Part shown: positions 35,383-43,376 of the stretch, in pieces | Position numbering within the stretch: position 1 is the first letter of the stretch | Layout: each line of letters starts with the position of its first letter | Source: Arthrobacter sp. Soil762 | GTDB taxonomy: Bacteria > Actinomycetota > Actinomycetes > Actinomycetales > Micrococcaceae | Reading direction: 5' to 3' | DNA: 64,000 nt | NCBI RefSeq assembly: GCF_001428335.1 | Contig: NZ_LMSG01000012.1 | Coordinates: 126,659-190,658, forward strand | Notes under the pieces: generated by a model | Told to the model about the DNA's origin: nothing | The model's database searches: none | Seen by the model: the letters and a program-made list of their open reading frames with translations, nothing else | Position numbers and translations under genes: made by a program

Positions 35383-35419
35383 ACCTCATAACCAGCCAAT
35401 GTTCGCTAGATTCTTCTTT

Positions 35420-36175
35420 ATGACTACTCATGTGCCCGGCGATGCGCTCGTCTCCCTGAATGGTGTGAATAAGCATTACGGTCAGTTGCACGTTTTGAAG
35501 GACATCAATCTCCACGTCCGTAAGGGCGAAGTGGTGGTGGTCATTGGCCCGTCAGGCTCAGGAAAGTCCACGTTGTGCCGTGCCATCAACCGTCTGGAAA
35601 CAATCGAAGGCGGCACCATCAGCATTGATGGAAAGGTGTTGCCGGAGGAGGGGAAGGAGCTGGCCCAGCTCCGCGCCGACGTCGGGATGGTCTTTCAGTC
35701 CTTCAACCTCTTCGCGCACAAGACCATCCTTGAGAACGTGACGCTTGGTCCCATCAAAGTCAAAGGCGTTGCCAAGGCCCAGGCCGACAAGGAAGCCATG
35801 GCATTGCTGGAGCGCGTGGGCGTGGGGCACCAGGCCCCCAAACTCCCGGCGCAGCTCTCCGGCGGCCAGCAGCAACGCGTGGCCATCGCCCGCGCCCTGG
35901 CGATGAAACCAAAGGTCATGCTCTTTGATGAGCCCACCTCTGCGCTGGACCCCGAGATGATCAACGAGGTCCTTGACGTTATGATCCAGCTGGCCAAGGA
36001 AGGCATGACCATGGTTGTGGTCACGCACGAAATGGGCTTCGCCCGCAAAGCCGCCGACCGCGTGGTTTTCATGGCGGATGGCCAGATCGTGGAGGATACC
36101 AAGCCGGAAGAATTCTTCACCAACCCGAAGAGTGACCGCGCGAAGGACTTCCTGTCCAAGCTGCTCACCCACTGA
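35420..36175 (+). CDS. gluA: Glutamate-type amino-acid ABC transporter, ATP-binding protein
   Basis: From the ATG at 35420 the protein has 251 residues, with Walker [10 protein letters not shown] (43-51), [20 protein letters not shown] and the THEMGFAR switch region typical of polar amino-acid importers (GlnQ/GluA). It powers uptake through GluC and GluD. The open frame extends far upstream, but those residues overlap the divergent LOG operon. TAGATT ends 7 nt before the ATG, so the mRNA looks leaderless. The gene order matches gluABCD of corynebacteria. Confidence 0.93.
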   Translation: MTTHVPGDALVSLNGVNKHYGQLHVLKDINLHVRKGEVVVVIGPSGSGKSTLCRAINRLETIEGGTISIDGKVLPEEGKELAQLRADVGMVFQSFNLFAHKTILENVTLGPIKVKGVAKAQADKEAMALLERVGVGHQAPKLPAQLSGGQQQRVAIARALAMKPKVMLFDEPTSALDPEMINEVLDVMIQLAKEGMTMVVVTHEMGFARKAADRVVFMADGQIVEDTKPEEFFTNPKSDRAKDFLSKLLTH

Positions 36176-36248
36176 TTTTCCATCAACGAACACACCCTCC
36201 AGTTCGCACCCAGGCCGTGACCCGCGGCCGACCAATGAAAGGAATGTC

Positions 36249-37136
36249 ATGAAGGCATTTATGACCCGCCGGAAGTCGTTCTTCGTGGCGGCTACTGCTG
36301 CCCTGGCGTTGTCCCTGAGCGCATGCGGCGGCACCACCCCCGGCACCACCAGCGATCCCACTGTTGCCGACAAGCCGACGTTTGCCGCCGGCACCACCAT
36401 GGCCAAGTTGTCCGCCGCAGGCACCATCAAGATCGGCACAAAGTACGACCAGCCGCTCTTCGGCCAGGTGGGCCTGGACGGCAAGCCGGTGGGCTTCGAC
36501 GTCGAGATGGGCAAGCTGATCGCAGCCAAGCTGGGCATCGCCGCGGACAAGATCGAATGGTCAGAGACTGTCTCAGCCAACCGCGAACCCTTCATCGAGC
36601 AGGGCAAGGTGGATATTGTCATCGCCACCTACACGATCAATGACAAGCGCAAGCAGGTTGTCAGCTTCGCGGGCCCGTACTACGAGGCCGGCCAGGCGCT
36701 GATGGTGAACAAGGACAACACGTCCATCACCAAGCCTGAAGACGTCAAGGGCAAGAAGGTCTGCTCCGTGACCGGTTCCACCCCGGCCGCGACGATCGTG
36801 GAGAAGTACGGAGCTATCCTGGCTCCGGCCCAGACGTACTCCGCCTGCCTTGAGCCGCTGCGCAACAAGCAGGTCGAAGCGATCACCACGGACAACGTGA
36901 TCCTGGCCGGCTTTGTGGACAAGGAACCGGATGCCTTCAAGCTGGCGTCGGATCAGACCTTCACCAAAGAGCCGTACGGCATTGGCCTGAAGAAGGACGA
37001 CACCGAGTTCCGCAACTGGATCAATGACCAGCTCGAGGCGTTTGGCAAGGACGGGTCCTACAAGAAGGCCTGGGAAGCAACTGCAGGTTCGGTCATCAAG
37101 ACCGCCCCTGAACTTCCCGCCATCAAGCGCTACTAG
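36249..37136 (+). CDS. gluB: Glutamate-type ABC transporter substrate-binding lipoprotein
   Basis: The 295-residue protein has a signal peptide with lipobox LSLSAC (Cys26) and a family-3 solute-binding fold (IKIGTKYDQPLFG, PVGFDVEMGKLIA, VDIVIATYTI). It binds an acidic amino acid, most likely glutamate. AAAGGA is placed 5 nt before the ATG at 36249. It follows gluA by 73 nt and is followed by a strong hairpin. Confidence 0.93.
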   Translation: MKAFMTRRKSFFVAATAALALSLSACGGTTPGTTSDPTVADKPTFAAGTTMAKLSAAGTIKIGTKYDQPLFGQVGLDGKPVGFDVEMGKLIAAKLGIAADKIEWSETVSANREPFIEQGKVDIVIATYTINDKRKQVVSFAGPYYEAGQALMVNKDNTSITKPEDVKGKKVCSVTGSTPAATIVEKYGAILAPAQTYSACLEPLRNKQVEAITTDNVILAGFVDKEPDAFKLASDQTFTKEPYGIGLKKDDTEFRNWINDQLEAFGKDGSYKKAWEATAGSVIKTAPELPAIKRY

Positions 37137-37144
37137 GTAGCCAC

Positions 37145-37189
37145 GGCGGCTTCCGGGGAATTCGTTGACCGCGTTCCCCGGAAGCCGCC
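37145..37189 (+). terminator. Intercistronic hairpin between gluB and gluC
   Basis: A perfect 16-bp stem (GGCGGCTTCCGGGGAA at 37145-37160, TTCCCCGGAAGCCGCC at 37174-37189) with a 13-nt loop is followed by CTTTTT after about 7 nt. It should terminate part of the transcription or stabilise gluAB mRNA, giving more binding protein than permease. Confidence 0.82.
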
Positions 37190-37231
37190 AGCCTGCTTTT
37201 TGACCCCCTACTCCCAGAGCCGAAGGATCCT

Positions 37232-37882
37232 ATGGAAGTCATCATCGAAAACCTGCCCCTTTATTGGGAAGGCCTTCTCCGCACCCTTTTCCTGTCCGTC
37301 GTCTCCGGGATCATCGCCCTTATCCTCGGAACACTCCTGGCAGCAGCCCGAGTTTCCCCCGTTGCGGCCCTCCGGGGGTTCAGCACCGTCTACGTGGAAA
37401 TTCTCCGGAACACTCCACTGACCATTGCTTTCTTCTTCGCAGCGATCGTCCTGCCCCGCCTTGGCGTGACCTTCCAGCAGTTTGAGGTCGCAGCGATCAT
37501 CGCCCTCAGCGCCTACACAGCGGCCTTCATTGCTGAAGCCGTCCGCTCGGGCGTTAACAGCGTCCCGCTCGGCCAGGCTGAGGCCGCGCGCAGCATCGGC
37601 ATGAACTTCGGCCAGGTCCTGAATCTCATCATCCTGCCGCAGGCGCTTCGGACCGTGATCCCGCCGCTGATCAACATCCTGATTGCCCTCGTCAAGAACT
37701 CCTCCGTCGCCGGCGCGTTCTTTGTCCTGGAACTGTTCGGCTACGGCCGCCAAATGGCCAACGCCAACGGTGACCAGGTCATGGCAGTACTGCTCGGCGT
37801 AGCGTTCTTCTATCTGCTCCTCACCATTCCGCTGGGCATCCTTGCCAGCACGGTGGAACGAAAGGTGGCGATTGCCCGATGA
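37232..37882 (+). CDS. gluC: Glutamate-type ABC transporter permease
   Basis: The 216-residue protein has the amino-acid permease signatures VYVEILRNTPL and EAVRSGVNSVPLGQAEAARSIGM, and about five membrane helices. AAGGATCC precedes the ATG at 37232. Its stop overlaps the gluD start by 4 nt. Confidence 0.94.
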   Translation: MEVIIENLPLYWEGLLRTLFLSVVSGIIALILGTLLAAARVSPVAALRGFSTVYVEILRNTPLTIAFFFAAIVLPRLGVTFQQFEVAAIIALSAYTAAFIAEAVRSGVNSVPLGQAEAARSIGMNFGQVLNLIILPQALRTVIPPLINILIALVKNSSVAGAFFVLELFGYGRQMANANGDQVMAVLLGVAFFYLLLTIPLGILASTVERKVAIAR

Positions 37883-38736
37883 CTTCAGTCCTCTACGACG
37901 TTCCCGGCCCCAAAGCGCGCCGGGTCTCGCTGATCGGTTCCGTGGTTGGAACCGTGCTGATCCTGGGACTCCTGGCATGGATTGGCATGACTCTCGCCCA
38001 GCAGGGCATTTTTGAAGGTCGCCGCTGGGCGATCTTCACCCGGGGCGACGTCTGGACGCTGCTCGCCAATGGACTCGGTGCAACGCTCACCGCCGCCGCC
38101 CTCGCCGCAGTGATCGCGTTTCCCCTCGGCCTGATGTTCTGCCTGCTGCGCATCTCGCTGGTCGCCTGGATCCGGATTCCCGCCCGCGTGGTCCTGGAGT
38201 TCCTGCGCGGCATGCCGGTTGTGCTAATGATGCTCTTCGTCCTGCTGGTGTTCGGGACGAGTTCCTTCGTCGCAGTGGTGGCCGGGCTCGTCCTCTACAA
38301 CACCGCTATCTTCGCGGAGATCATCCGGGCCGGCATCCAATCACTGCCGAAGGGACAGCGGGAGGCGGGCCTGACCATCGGCCTGACCAGCTTCCAGTCC
38401 CGGATGCTCATCGAACTGCCGCAGGCTGTCCGCCGTATGATGCCGTCGCTGGTTGCCCAACTCGTGGTGCTCCTGAAGGACACCTCCCTGGGCTACATCG
38501 TGGCATACGGTGAACTTCTGCGCGCAGTGCAGGTCATGGCGGACTTCCTCGGGAACGCGTTCCTGTTCCCCATCTTCTTTGTGGCTGCAGCCATCTACAT
38601 TGTGATCAACATCTGCGTTTCCCGGCTCGCAATCTGGATCGAGCGCCGCGGTTCCAAGAAGGCGGCAGGCGGTGTTGCGCCGGCGCCAACCGCCGTGGTC
38701 GCACCGGAGCTACCGGACGTAACGGAACGTAAATAG
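37879..38736 (+). CDS. gluD: Glutamate-type ABC transporter permease
   Basis: The 285-residue protein has ARVVLEFLRGMPVVLMM and EIIRAGIQSLPKGQREAGLTIGL, the permease loops of the HisM/GluD type, with about five helices and an Ala/Pro-rich C-terminal tail. It pairs with GluC. The operon ends at a strong terminator. Confidence 0.94.
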   Translation: MTSVLYDVPGPKARRVSLIGSVVGTVLILGLLAWIGMTLAQQGIFEGRRWAIFTRGDVWTLLANGLGATLTAAALAAVIAFPLGLMFCLLRISLVAWIRIPARVVLEFLRGMPVVLMMLFVLLVFGTSSFVAVVAGLVLYNTAIFAEIIRAGIQSLPKGQREAGLTIGLTSFQSRMLIELPQAVRRMMPSLVAQLVVLLKDTSLGYIVAYGELLRAVQVMADFLGNAFLFPIFFVAAAIYIVINICVSRLAIWIERRGSKKAAGGVAPAPTAVVAPELPDVTERK

Positions 38737-38754
38737 CAGCACGCGCTCACACGC

Positions 38755-38792
38755 AAAAGGTCCGGAACCCTTCAAGGGGTTCCGGACCTTTT
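38755..38792 (+). terminator. Rho-independent terminator after gluD
   Basis: AAAAGGTCCGGAACCC (38755-38770) pairs perfectly with GGGTTCCGGACCTTTT (38777-38792) around a 6-nt loop, and the right arm continues into a T-run. It also points the right way for the convergent dapE. Confidence 0.92.
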
Positions 38793-38832
38793 TGCTGGAC
38801 GATTTCTCGTCGAATTCGCTGGATCGCGGGAG

Positions 38833-39969
38833 CTACGCCGCGAGCCAACTCCGAAGCGCCCGCAGGCACTCCCGGATGGCGTCGGCGTCGACGTGCTCGT
38901 TGTCCTTATGGGCCAGCAGCGGATCGCCGGGGCCGAAGTTCACTGCCGGGATCCCCAGTTCACTGAAACGCGCGACGTCGGTCCAGCCGTATTTCGGTTT
39001 CGGCTCGGCTCCGACGGCGGCCACGAAGGACGCGGCGGCCGGGTGGTTCAGTCCCGGGCGCGCACCGGCGGCGGCATCCGTGCGGACCACAGCGAAGCCC
39101 GCCAACAGTTCGCGCACATGCGCCTCCGCCTGGTCCGGCGTCTTGTCGGGGGCGAAGCGGTAGTTGATTTCCACGACGCAGCGGTCCGGGATGACGTTGC
39201 CGGCCGTGCCGCCATTGATCTTCACGGCGTTGAGGCTCTCGCGGTAGTCGAGGCCGTCCACGTTGATGGTCTGCGGCTCGTAGGCTGCCAGCCGGGCCAG
39301 GATGGGTGCCGCCGCGTGGATGGCGTTGCTGCCCATCCACGCACGGGCAGAGTGTGCTGCCTCGCCCAGCGTCGTGGCCTCAAAACGGCTGGTGCCGTTG
39401 CAGCCACCCTCGACGGTGCCGTGGGTCGGCTCCAGGAGGATGGCGAAATCGCCGCCCAGGAGGCTGCCGTGGTTGCGGACCAGCCGGCCCAGTCCGCTCT
39501 TGACCGCTTCCACTTCCTCATGGTCGTAGAACACGAAGGTGACGTCCCGCTGGGGCGCCGCGCCGCCGTCGAACATTGTGGCCGCCAGCGCGAGCTGCAC
39601 GGCGATGCCGCCCTTCATGTCCGTGGCCCCGCGTCCGTAGAGCACGCCCTCTCCGGGGACACCAGAATCCCAGGTGGACGGGACGGTTCCGCGCGCGCCT
39701 TCAGTAACCGGCAGCGGCACTGTGTCCAGGTGTCCGGCGAGGATGACGCGTTCCGCCCTGCCGAGTTCCGTGCGCGCGATGATGGCGTCACCGTCGCGGA
39801 CCACATGGAGTTCCGGGACGGCCCGCAGCGCCACTTCGACAGCGTCCGCCAGTTCCGTCTCGTTCCCGGACACGCTGTTGATGTCCATGATGGCAGCGGT
39901 GAGCACGGAGACGTCCTGGCGGAGGTCCAAAGGCACGGTGATCGATTCAGGGGCGGTTTCGGCAGTCAC
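38833..39969 (-). CDS. dapE: Succinyl-diaminopimelate desuccinylase
   Basis: The 378-residue M20 peptidase has the metal motifs LAGHLDTVP, GRGATDMKGG, FVFYDHEEVEA and, near the C terminus, AHKDNEHVDAD. It releases succinate from N-succinyl-LL-diaminopimelate in lysine and peptidoglycan-precursor synthesis. It starts with GTG at 39969; TAGACT (39981-39976) ends 6 nt upstream, indicating a leaderless transcript. It is divergent from dapD across only 50 bp. Confidence 0.94.
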   Translation of the reverse strand: MTAETAPESITVPLDLRQDVSVLTAAIMDINSVSGNETELADAVEVALRAVPELHVVRDGDAIIARTELGRAERVILAGHLDTVPLPVTEGARGTVPSTWDSGVPGEGVLYGRGATDMKGGIAVQLALAATMFDGGAAPQRDVTFVFYDHEEVEAVKSGLGRLVRNHGSLLGGDFAILLEPTHGTVEGGCNGTSRFEATTLGEAAHSARAWMGSNAIHAAAPILARLAAYEPQTINVDGLDYRESLNAVKINGGTAGNVIPDRCVVEINYRFAPDKTPDQAEAHVRELLAGFAVVRTDAAAGARPGLNHPAAASFVAAVGAEPKPKYGWTDVARFSELGIPAVNFGPGDPLLAHKDNEHVDADAIRECLRALRSWLAA

Positions 39970-40019
39970 GTTGCCAGTCTAGTTCGAACCCGGTGCCCGC
40001 CTCTCGCTAGACTGGGGCC
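39970..40019. promoter_or_regulatory. Interleaved divergent promoters of dapE and dapD
   Basis: Each gene has an identical TAGACT -10 box placed exactly 6 nt before its start codon: 39981-39976 on the minus strand for dapE (GTG) and 40008-40013 on the plus strand for dapD (ATG). The boxes are only 26 bp apart, so each -35 region falls inside the other promoter's spacer or next to its -10. Neither start has a Shine-Dalgarno. Confidence 0.75.
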
Positions 40020-41045
40020 ATGACTGAGACCGCTACCTCCGCCGCGCCCAAAGACCAGAACGCAACTTCCGAAGCCCGCTCCGCCTACGGCTTCGGCTTG
40101 GCAACCATCGCCACTGCCGGCGAAGCCACCGTCCTTGACGTCTGGTTCCCCGCGCCTGCCCTGGGTGTTGCGGCCGAAAACCTGCGCGCCGTGGAGAATG
40201 CCGACGAAACACTGGGCCAGCTCGCCGCAAGCGGCACCGACGCGGACCGCGGGACCGAGCAGAAGGTGGTCTTCGTCCAGATCAACCTCGATGAAGCCCC
40301 GGCCGACACCGCCGACGCATACCTCCGGTTGCACCTGCTCTCCCACCGGCTGGTCCGGCCCAACACCATCAACCTGGACGGCATCTTCGGCAAGCTCCCC
40401 AACGTGGTGTGGACCAACTTCGGCCCCGCCGCGGTGGAAGGCTTCGAACTGACCCGCGCCAAACTTCGCCGCCGTGGCGCCGTGACCGTCTACGGCGTGG
40501 ACAAGTTCCCCCGCATGGTGGACTACGTGGTGCCCACCGGTGTCCGGATCGCCGACGCCGACCGCGTCCGCCTCGGTGCCCACCTCGCCGAAGGCACCAC
40601 CGTGATGCACGAAGGCTTTGTGAACTTCAACGCCGGCACCCTGGGCGCTTCCATGGTGGAAGGCCGCATTTCGGCCGGCGTCGTCGCCGGCGACGGCAGC
40701 GACGTGGGAGGCGGCGCGTCGATCATGGGCACACTCTCCGGGGGCGGCAAGGAAAAGATCGTCATCGGTGAGCGCGTCCTGCTGGGCGCCAACTCCGGCG
40801 TCGGCATCAGTGTCGGCGATGACTCCGTGGTGGAGGCAGGCCTCTACGTCACCGCTGGAACCCGTGTGCTCGTTCCCGGGCCCAAGGACGAGAATGGCGA
40901 GGACACCGCCAAGATCGTGAAGGCAGCCGAGCTGTCCGGCGTCGCCAACCTCCTGTTCCGGCGCAACTCCACCACCGGGGCCGTCGAGGCACTGCCGCGC
41001 AAGGGCCAGACGGTGGAACTCAACGACGCCCTCCACGCCAACTGA
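40020..41045 (+). CDS. dapD: 2,3,4,5-tetrahydropyridine-2,6-dicarboxylate N-succinyltransferase
   Basis: The 341-residue protein has the actinobacterial DapD form: an N-terminal domain ([33 protein letters not shown]) and a left-handed beta-helix of hexapeptide repeats ([51 protein letters not shown]). It succinylates tetrahydrodipicolinate, two steps before DapE. The ATG lies 6 nt after TAGACT, so the mRNA is leaderless. The next gene starts 8 nt after its stop. Confidence 0.95.
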   Translation: MTETATSAAPKDQNATSEARSAYGFGLATIATAGEATVLDVWFPAPALGVAAENLRAVENADETLGQLAASGTDADRGTEQKVVFVQINLDEAPADTADAYLRLHLLSHRLVRPNTINLDGIFGKLPNVVWTNFGPAAVEGFELTRAKLRRRGAVTVYGVDKFPRMVDYVVPTGVRIADADRVRLGAHLAEGTTVMHEGFVNFNAGTLGASMVEGRISAGVVAGDGSDVGGGASIMGTLSGGGKEKIVIGERVLLGANSGVGISVGDDSVVEAGLYVTAGTRVLVPGPKDENGEDTAKIVKAAELSGVANLLFRRNSTTGAVEALPRKGQTVELNDALHAN

Positions 41046-41053
41046 CCCCGTCC

Positions 41054-41911
41054 GTGGCACGTGGACGCAGTTTCGTTCGCCCCACCGTGCTGCTGCTTAC
41101 CCTGGCGCTGGCGGGCGCCGGCATCTACACGGCGGTCTCTTTCCTGCAGCGCTCCGAAACTCTGGTCGCGGAGCGCTGCACGGCCGCCGTCGGAACCCAG
41201 AGCGCGGAGCTTGCAACGGACCAGGCGGTGAATGCCTCACTGATCACAGCAGTGGCGGTGCAGCGTGGGCTGCCTCCCCGGGCAGCCAGCATCGCCCTTG
41301 CCACCGCCATGCAGGAATCCAAGCTGCGCAACATCGCCCATGGCGACCAGGCCGGCCCTGACTCCCGCGGACTCTTCCAGCAACGTCCCTCGCAGGGGTG
41401 GGGAACCGAGGCCCAGGTGATGGACCCGTACTACGCTGCCAATGCTTTCTACGATGCCCTGGTCAAGCTTCCCGGCTACGAGTCCTTGGAAATTACCGAC
41501 GCCGCCCAGCGTGTCCAGCGCTCGGCCTACCCCCTCGCGTACGCCCAACACGAAAATATGGGCCGGTCCTTTGCGTCCGGCCTGACCGGCCAAGCGCCCG
41601 CCTCCGTGCTGTGCACTTTGCGCGCCCCGCAGGAACCGGGCATCCCCGCCGCCGTCGAGTCCGAGCTAGCCCAAGCGTACGGGCCGCTCGCCATCACCAC
41701 GGAGAATGATTCGCTCGTGGTGGCAGCTGACGGCACCCAGGCCTGGTCCGTGGCGCAGTGGGCAGTTGCCAACGCCAAGGGCCTGGAGGTGACGCGCGTG
41801 GATGTTGCCGGCCGGAGCTGGGACCGTGGGGATCAGGGCGGCTGGCAGGAATCCAACGCGCCCGCGGGACAGGTCCGCATTACCGTGGCACCGGCCGGCA
41901 CCGGCAACTGA
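41054..41911 (+). CDS. Membrane-anchored lysozyme-like domain protein
   Basis: The 285-residue protein has an N-terminal hydrophobic anchor (TVLLLTLALAGAGIYTAV) and a central segment ALATAMQESKLRN...SRGLFQQRPSQGWGT...DPYYAANAFYDAL. This segment resembles transglycosylase-like (lysozyme superfamily) domains of actinobacterial cell-wall proteins, with Glu88 as the candidate catalytic acid. The C-terminal third is not recognised. A role in peptidoglycan is inferred from the fold and from sharing a transcript with dapD. It starts with GTG, 8 nt after dapD. Confidence 0.7.
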   Translation: MARGRSFVRPTVLLLTLALAGAGIYTAVSFLQRSETLVAERCTAAVGTQSAELATDQAVNASLITAVAVQRGLPPRAASIALATAMQESKLRNIAHGDQAGPDSRGLFQQRPSQGWGTEAQVMDPYYAANAFYDALVKLPGYESLEITDAAQRVQRSAYPLAYAQHENMGRSFASGLTGQAPASVLCTLRAPQEPGIPAAVESELAQAYGPLAITTENDSLVVAADGTQAWSVAQWAVANAKGLEVTRVDVAGRSWDRGDQGGWQESNAPAGQVRITVAPAGTGN

Positions 41912-41994
41912 CTGCCCGGCAGCTGATTGCCAGGGTGTCGATGCCCGCATGCTGGGTGCCCTGATGCTGACTGCCCGGGGTGCTGACCGCGGCC

Positions 41995-42606
41995 TCAGAC
42001 CAGGATGTCCACCACGGGCTGGACGTAGCTGCGGAAGAGCTCGGGCGCGGACATGAGGTTATGGCTCATGATGATCTTGTCCGGCTCCACGTACCACGCC
42101 CGCTGTTCGTTCAGCGGAAGTTCGATGATGGTCAGGGTGAAGTCCCGTGACCCCCGGCCCACCTCCATGAGACGGTCATCCACCATGTCGCCCAACAGCT
42201 GGTCCGAGCCGCTGGCCACCCGTTCGGCTTCCAGCCTGACGTACTCGCTGCGGCGCTCCCGTGCCCAGGTCAGGGCTGACCCGAAATGTGCCTGCAGGAC
42301 CCGCTGGAGGGCCGGGGAATTTCCGAATTCCCCAAAGTCCGGCGGGGACAGCTCCGGTGACGTCTGGGGGTGTGCCTTCAGCAGCTGCTCCCACCAGGCT
42401 TCCCATTCCGTCTTGAGCGCACTCTGGCCGCCGACGTCGGCGGTGAGGTGGGAGTGGTCTGCATGGCGGATCTTTGGCGCTGCATGCGACAGCGCGGGGT
42501 GGCCGGCGCCGTCGAGTCCTGCCGCGTCACGGACAAAGAGCGCGATCATCAGAGGCCCGGACGTGTCCGTGGTGATCTGCCAGCCGGAACCACCTGTGTG
42601 ATGCAT
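41995..42606 (-). CDS. Conserved actinobacterial protein of unknown function
   Basis: I do not recognise this 203-residue soluble protein. It lacks a signal peptide or membrane helix. Visible features are a Trp-rich helix (TEWEAWWEQLLKA), a Pro/Glu-rich loop (TSPELSPPDFGEFG), a long charged helix (WARERRSEYVRLEAERV) and a final beta-rich part (FTLTIIELPLNEQRAWYVEPDKIIMS). The ATG at 42606 has AGGAGGAG about 5 nt upstream. A good promoter (TTACCG, 17 nt, TAGACT) lies at the end of the TetR gene upstream. Confidence 0.8.
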   Translation of the reverse strand: MHHTGGSGWQITTDTSGPLMIALFVRDAAGLDGAGHPALSHAAPKIRHADHSHLTADVGGQSALKTEWEAWWEQLLKAHPQTSPELSPPDFGEFGNSPALQRVLQAHFGSALTWARERRSEYVRLEAERVASGSDQLLGDMVDDRLMEVGRGSRDFTLTIIELPLNEQRAWYVEPDKIIMSHNLMSAPELFRSYVQPVVDILV

Positions 42607-42669
42607 CCCTACTCCTCCTGTGGCCTGCCTGCACCGGCCTTACCAGCCGGTTCCGCTCCCCCGGCTCCC

Positions 42670-42698
42670 AGTCTATTCCCGATGCCACCGGACGGTAA
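42670..42698 (-). promoter_or_regulatory. Predicted promoter for the 41995-42606 gene
   Basis: On the minus strand TTACCG (42698-42693) and TAGACT (42675-42670) are separated by 17 nt, giving a leader of about 57 nt with a strong ribosome site. The -35 starts 3 bp past the end of the upstream TetR coding region. Confidence 0.6.
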
Positions 42699-42700
42699 TG

Positions 42701-43318
42701 TCAGGCGGCCAGGCTCTTCAGGTGCCGGTCCAGGACGTCATGGCACATTTGTGCCGTCATCCAGGCGGGCTGCAGGAGGGCGTGCATGCACAGCCCGTCC
42801 AGCGTAGCCAGCAGCCTCTCCGCCTCGACCGCCAGCGACTGCTGCCCGTCGCCGTCGTCCGTTACCAGGGCGGTGATGACCTGCCCGACGACGGCCGCCA
42901 CCTCCCGGTGGCTCCGATCGGCCTCGGCCGCGAGGAAGGGACGGATCCTGGCCGCGTTCTTGAAGGCCATCCACACACAGGCGTCCACGGCCCGTTCCTC
43001 GTCTAGCGGCAGAAATTCACTCAGCAGGACTAAAACCGCCTCACGATGCGGGCCGGTCCCGGGTTCGCTGGCGGCCATAGCCGGTAATGCCGCGGTGAGC
43101 CGGCCCGTGATCCGGTCCACAACCGCGGCAAAGGAATGGCTGAGCAGTTCTTCGCTGCCGGCAAAGTAGTGCCGGACGGAGCCCACGGCGAGGCCGGCTT
43201 CGTCTGCCACCTCCCGCAGTGACGCACGCTCGAGGCCGTCGACGGCGATGATCCTGAAGACTGCTTCAACGATTACTGCGCGCCGGGCTTCGGCATCAAC
43301 AATTTTAGGCACCCTCAT
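42701..43318 (-). CDS. TetR-family regulator (BetI-like C-terminal domain)
   Basis: The 205-residue protein has an N-terminal helix-turn-helix (AVIVEAVFRIIAVDGLERASLREVADEAGLAVGSVRHYF) and an all-alpha C-terminal domain of the BetI type (AVDACVWMAFKNAARIRPF). A near-perfect palindrome lies 5 bp upstream of its ATG, so it probably represses itself. The neighbouring galE is divergent and could also be affected; the ligand is unknown. Confidence 0.9.
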   Translation of the reverse strand: MRVPKIVDAEARRAVIVEAVFRIIAVDGLERASLREVADEAGLAVGSVRHYFAGSEELLSHSFAAVVDRITGRLTAALPAMAASEPGTGPHREAVLVLLSEFLPLDEERAVDACVWMAFKNAARIRPFLAAEADRSHREVAAVVGQVITALVTDDGDGQQSLAVEAERLLATLDGLCMHALLQPAWMTAQMCHDVLDRHLKSLAA

Positions 43319-43323
43319 TATTT

Positions 43324-43337
43324 AGCACACCTGTGCT
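43324..43337. promoter_or_regulatory. Probable TetR operator between the TetR gene and galE
   Basis: AGCACA and TGTGCT flank a CC centre, forming a perfect 6-bp-arm palindrome with further imperfect A/T symmetry outside. It lies 5-19 nt upstream of the TetR start codon and about 27 nt upstream of the galE -10 box, so it could overlap the galE -35. Confidence 0.65.
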
Positions 43338-43376
43338 TAAATCCACGCATCCGCGGAATTGGGATAGCGTGGGGGC

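Noticed and set aside
39976..39992. GTTCGAACC resembling a tRNA T-loop
   Set aside because: No acceptor, D or anticodon stem can be drawn around it; it lies in the dapE/dapD promoter region.
42619..42660. Short GC-rich repeats (ACCGGCC/CAGCCGG) as a terminator
   Set aside because: No stable stem with a T-run forms; the segment is the leader of the minus-strand gene.
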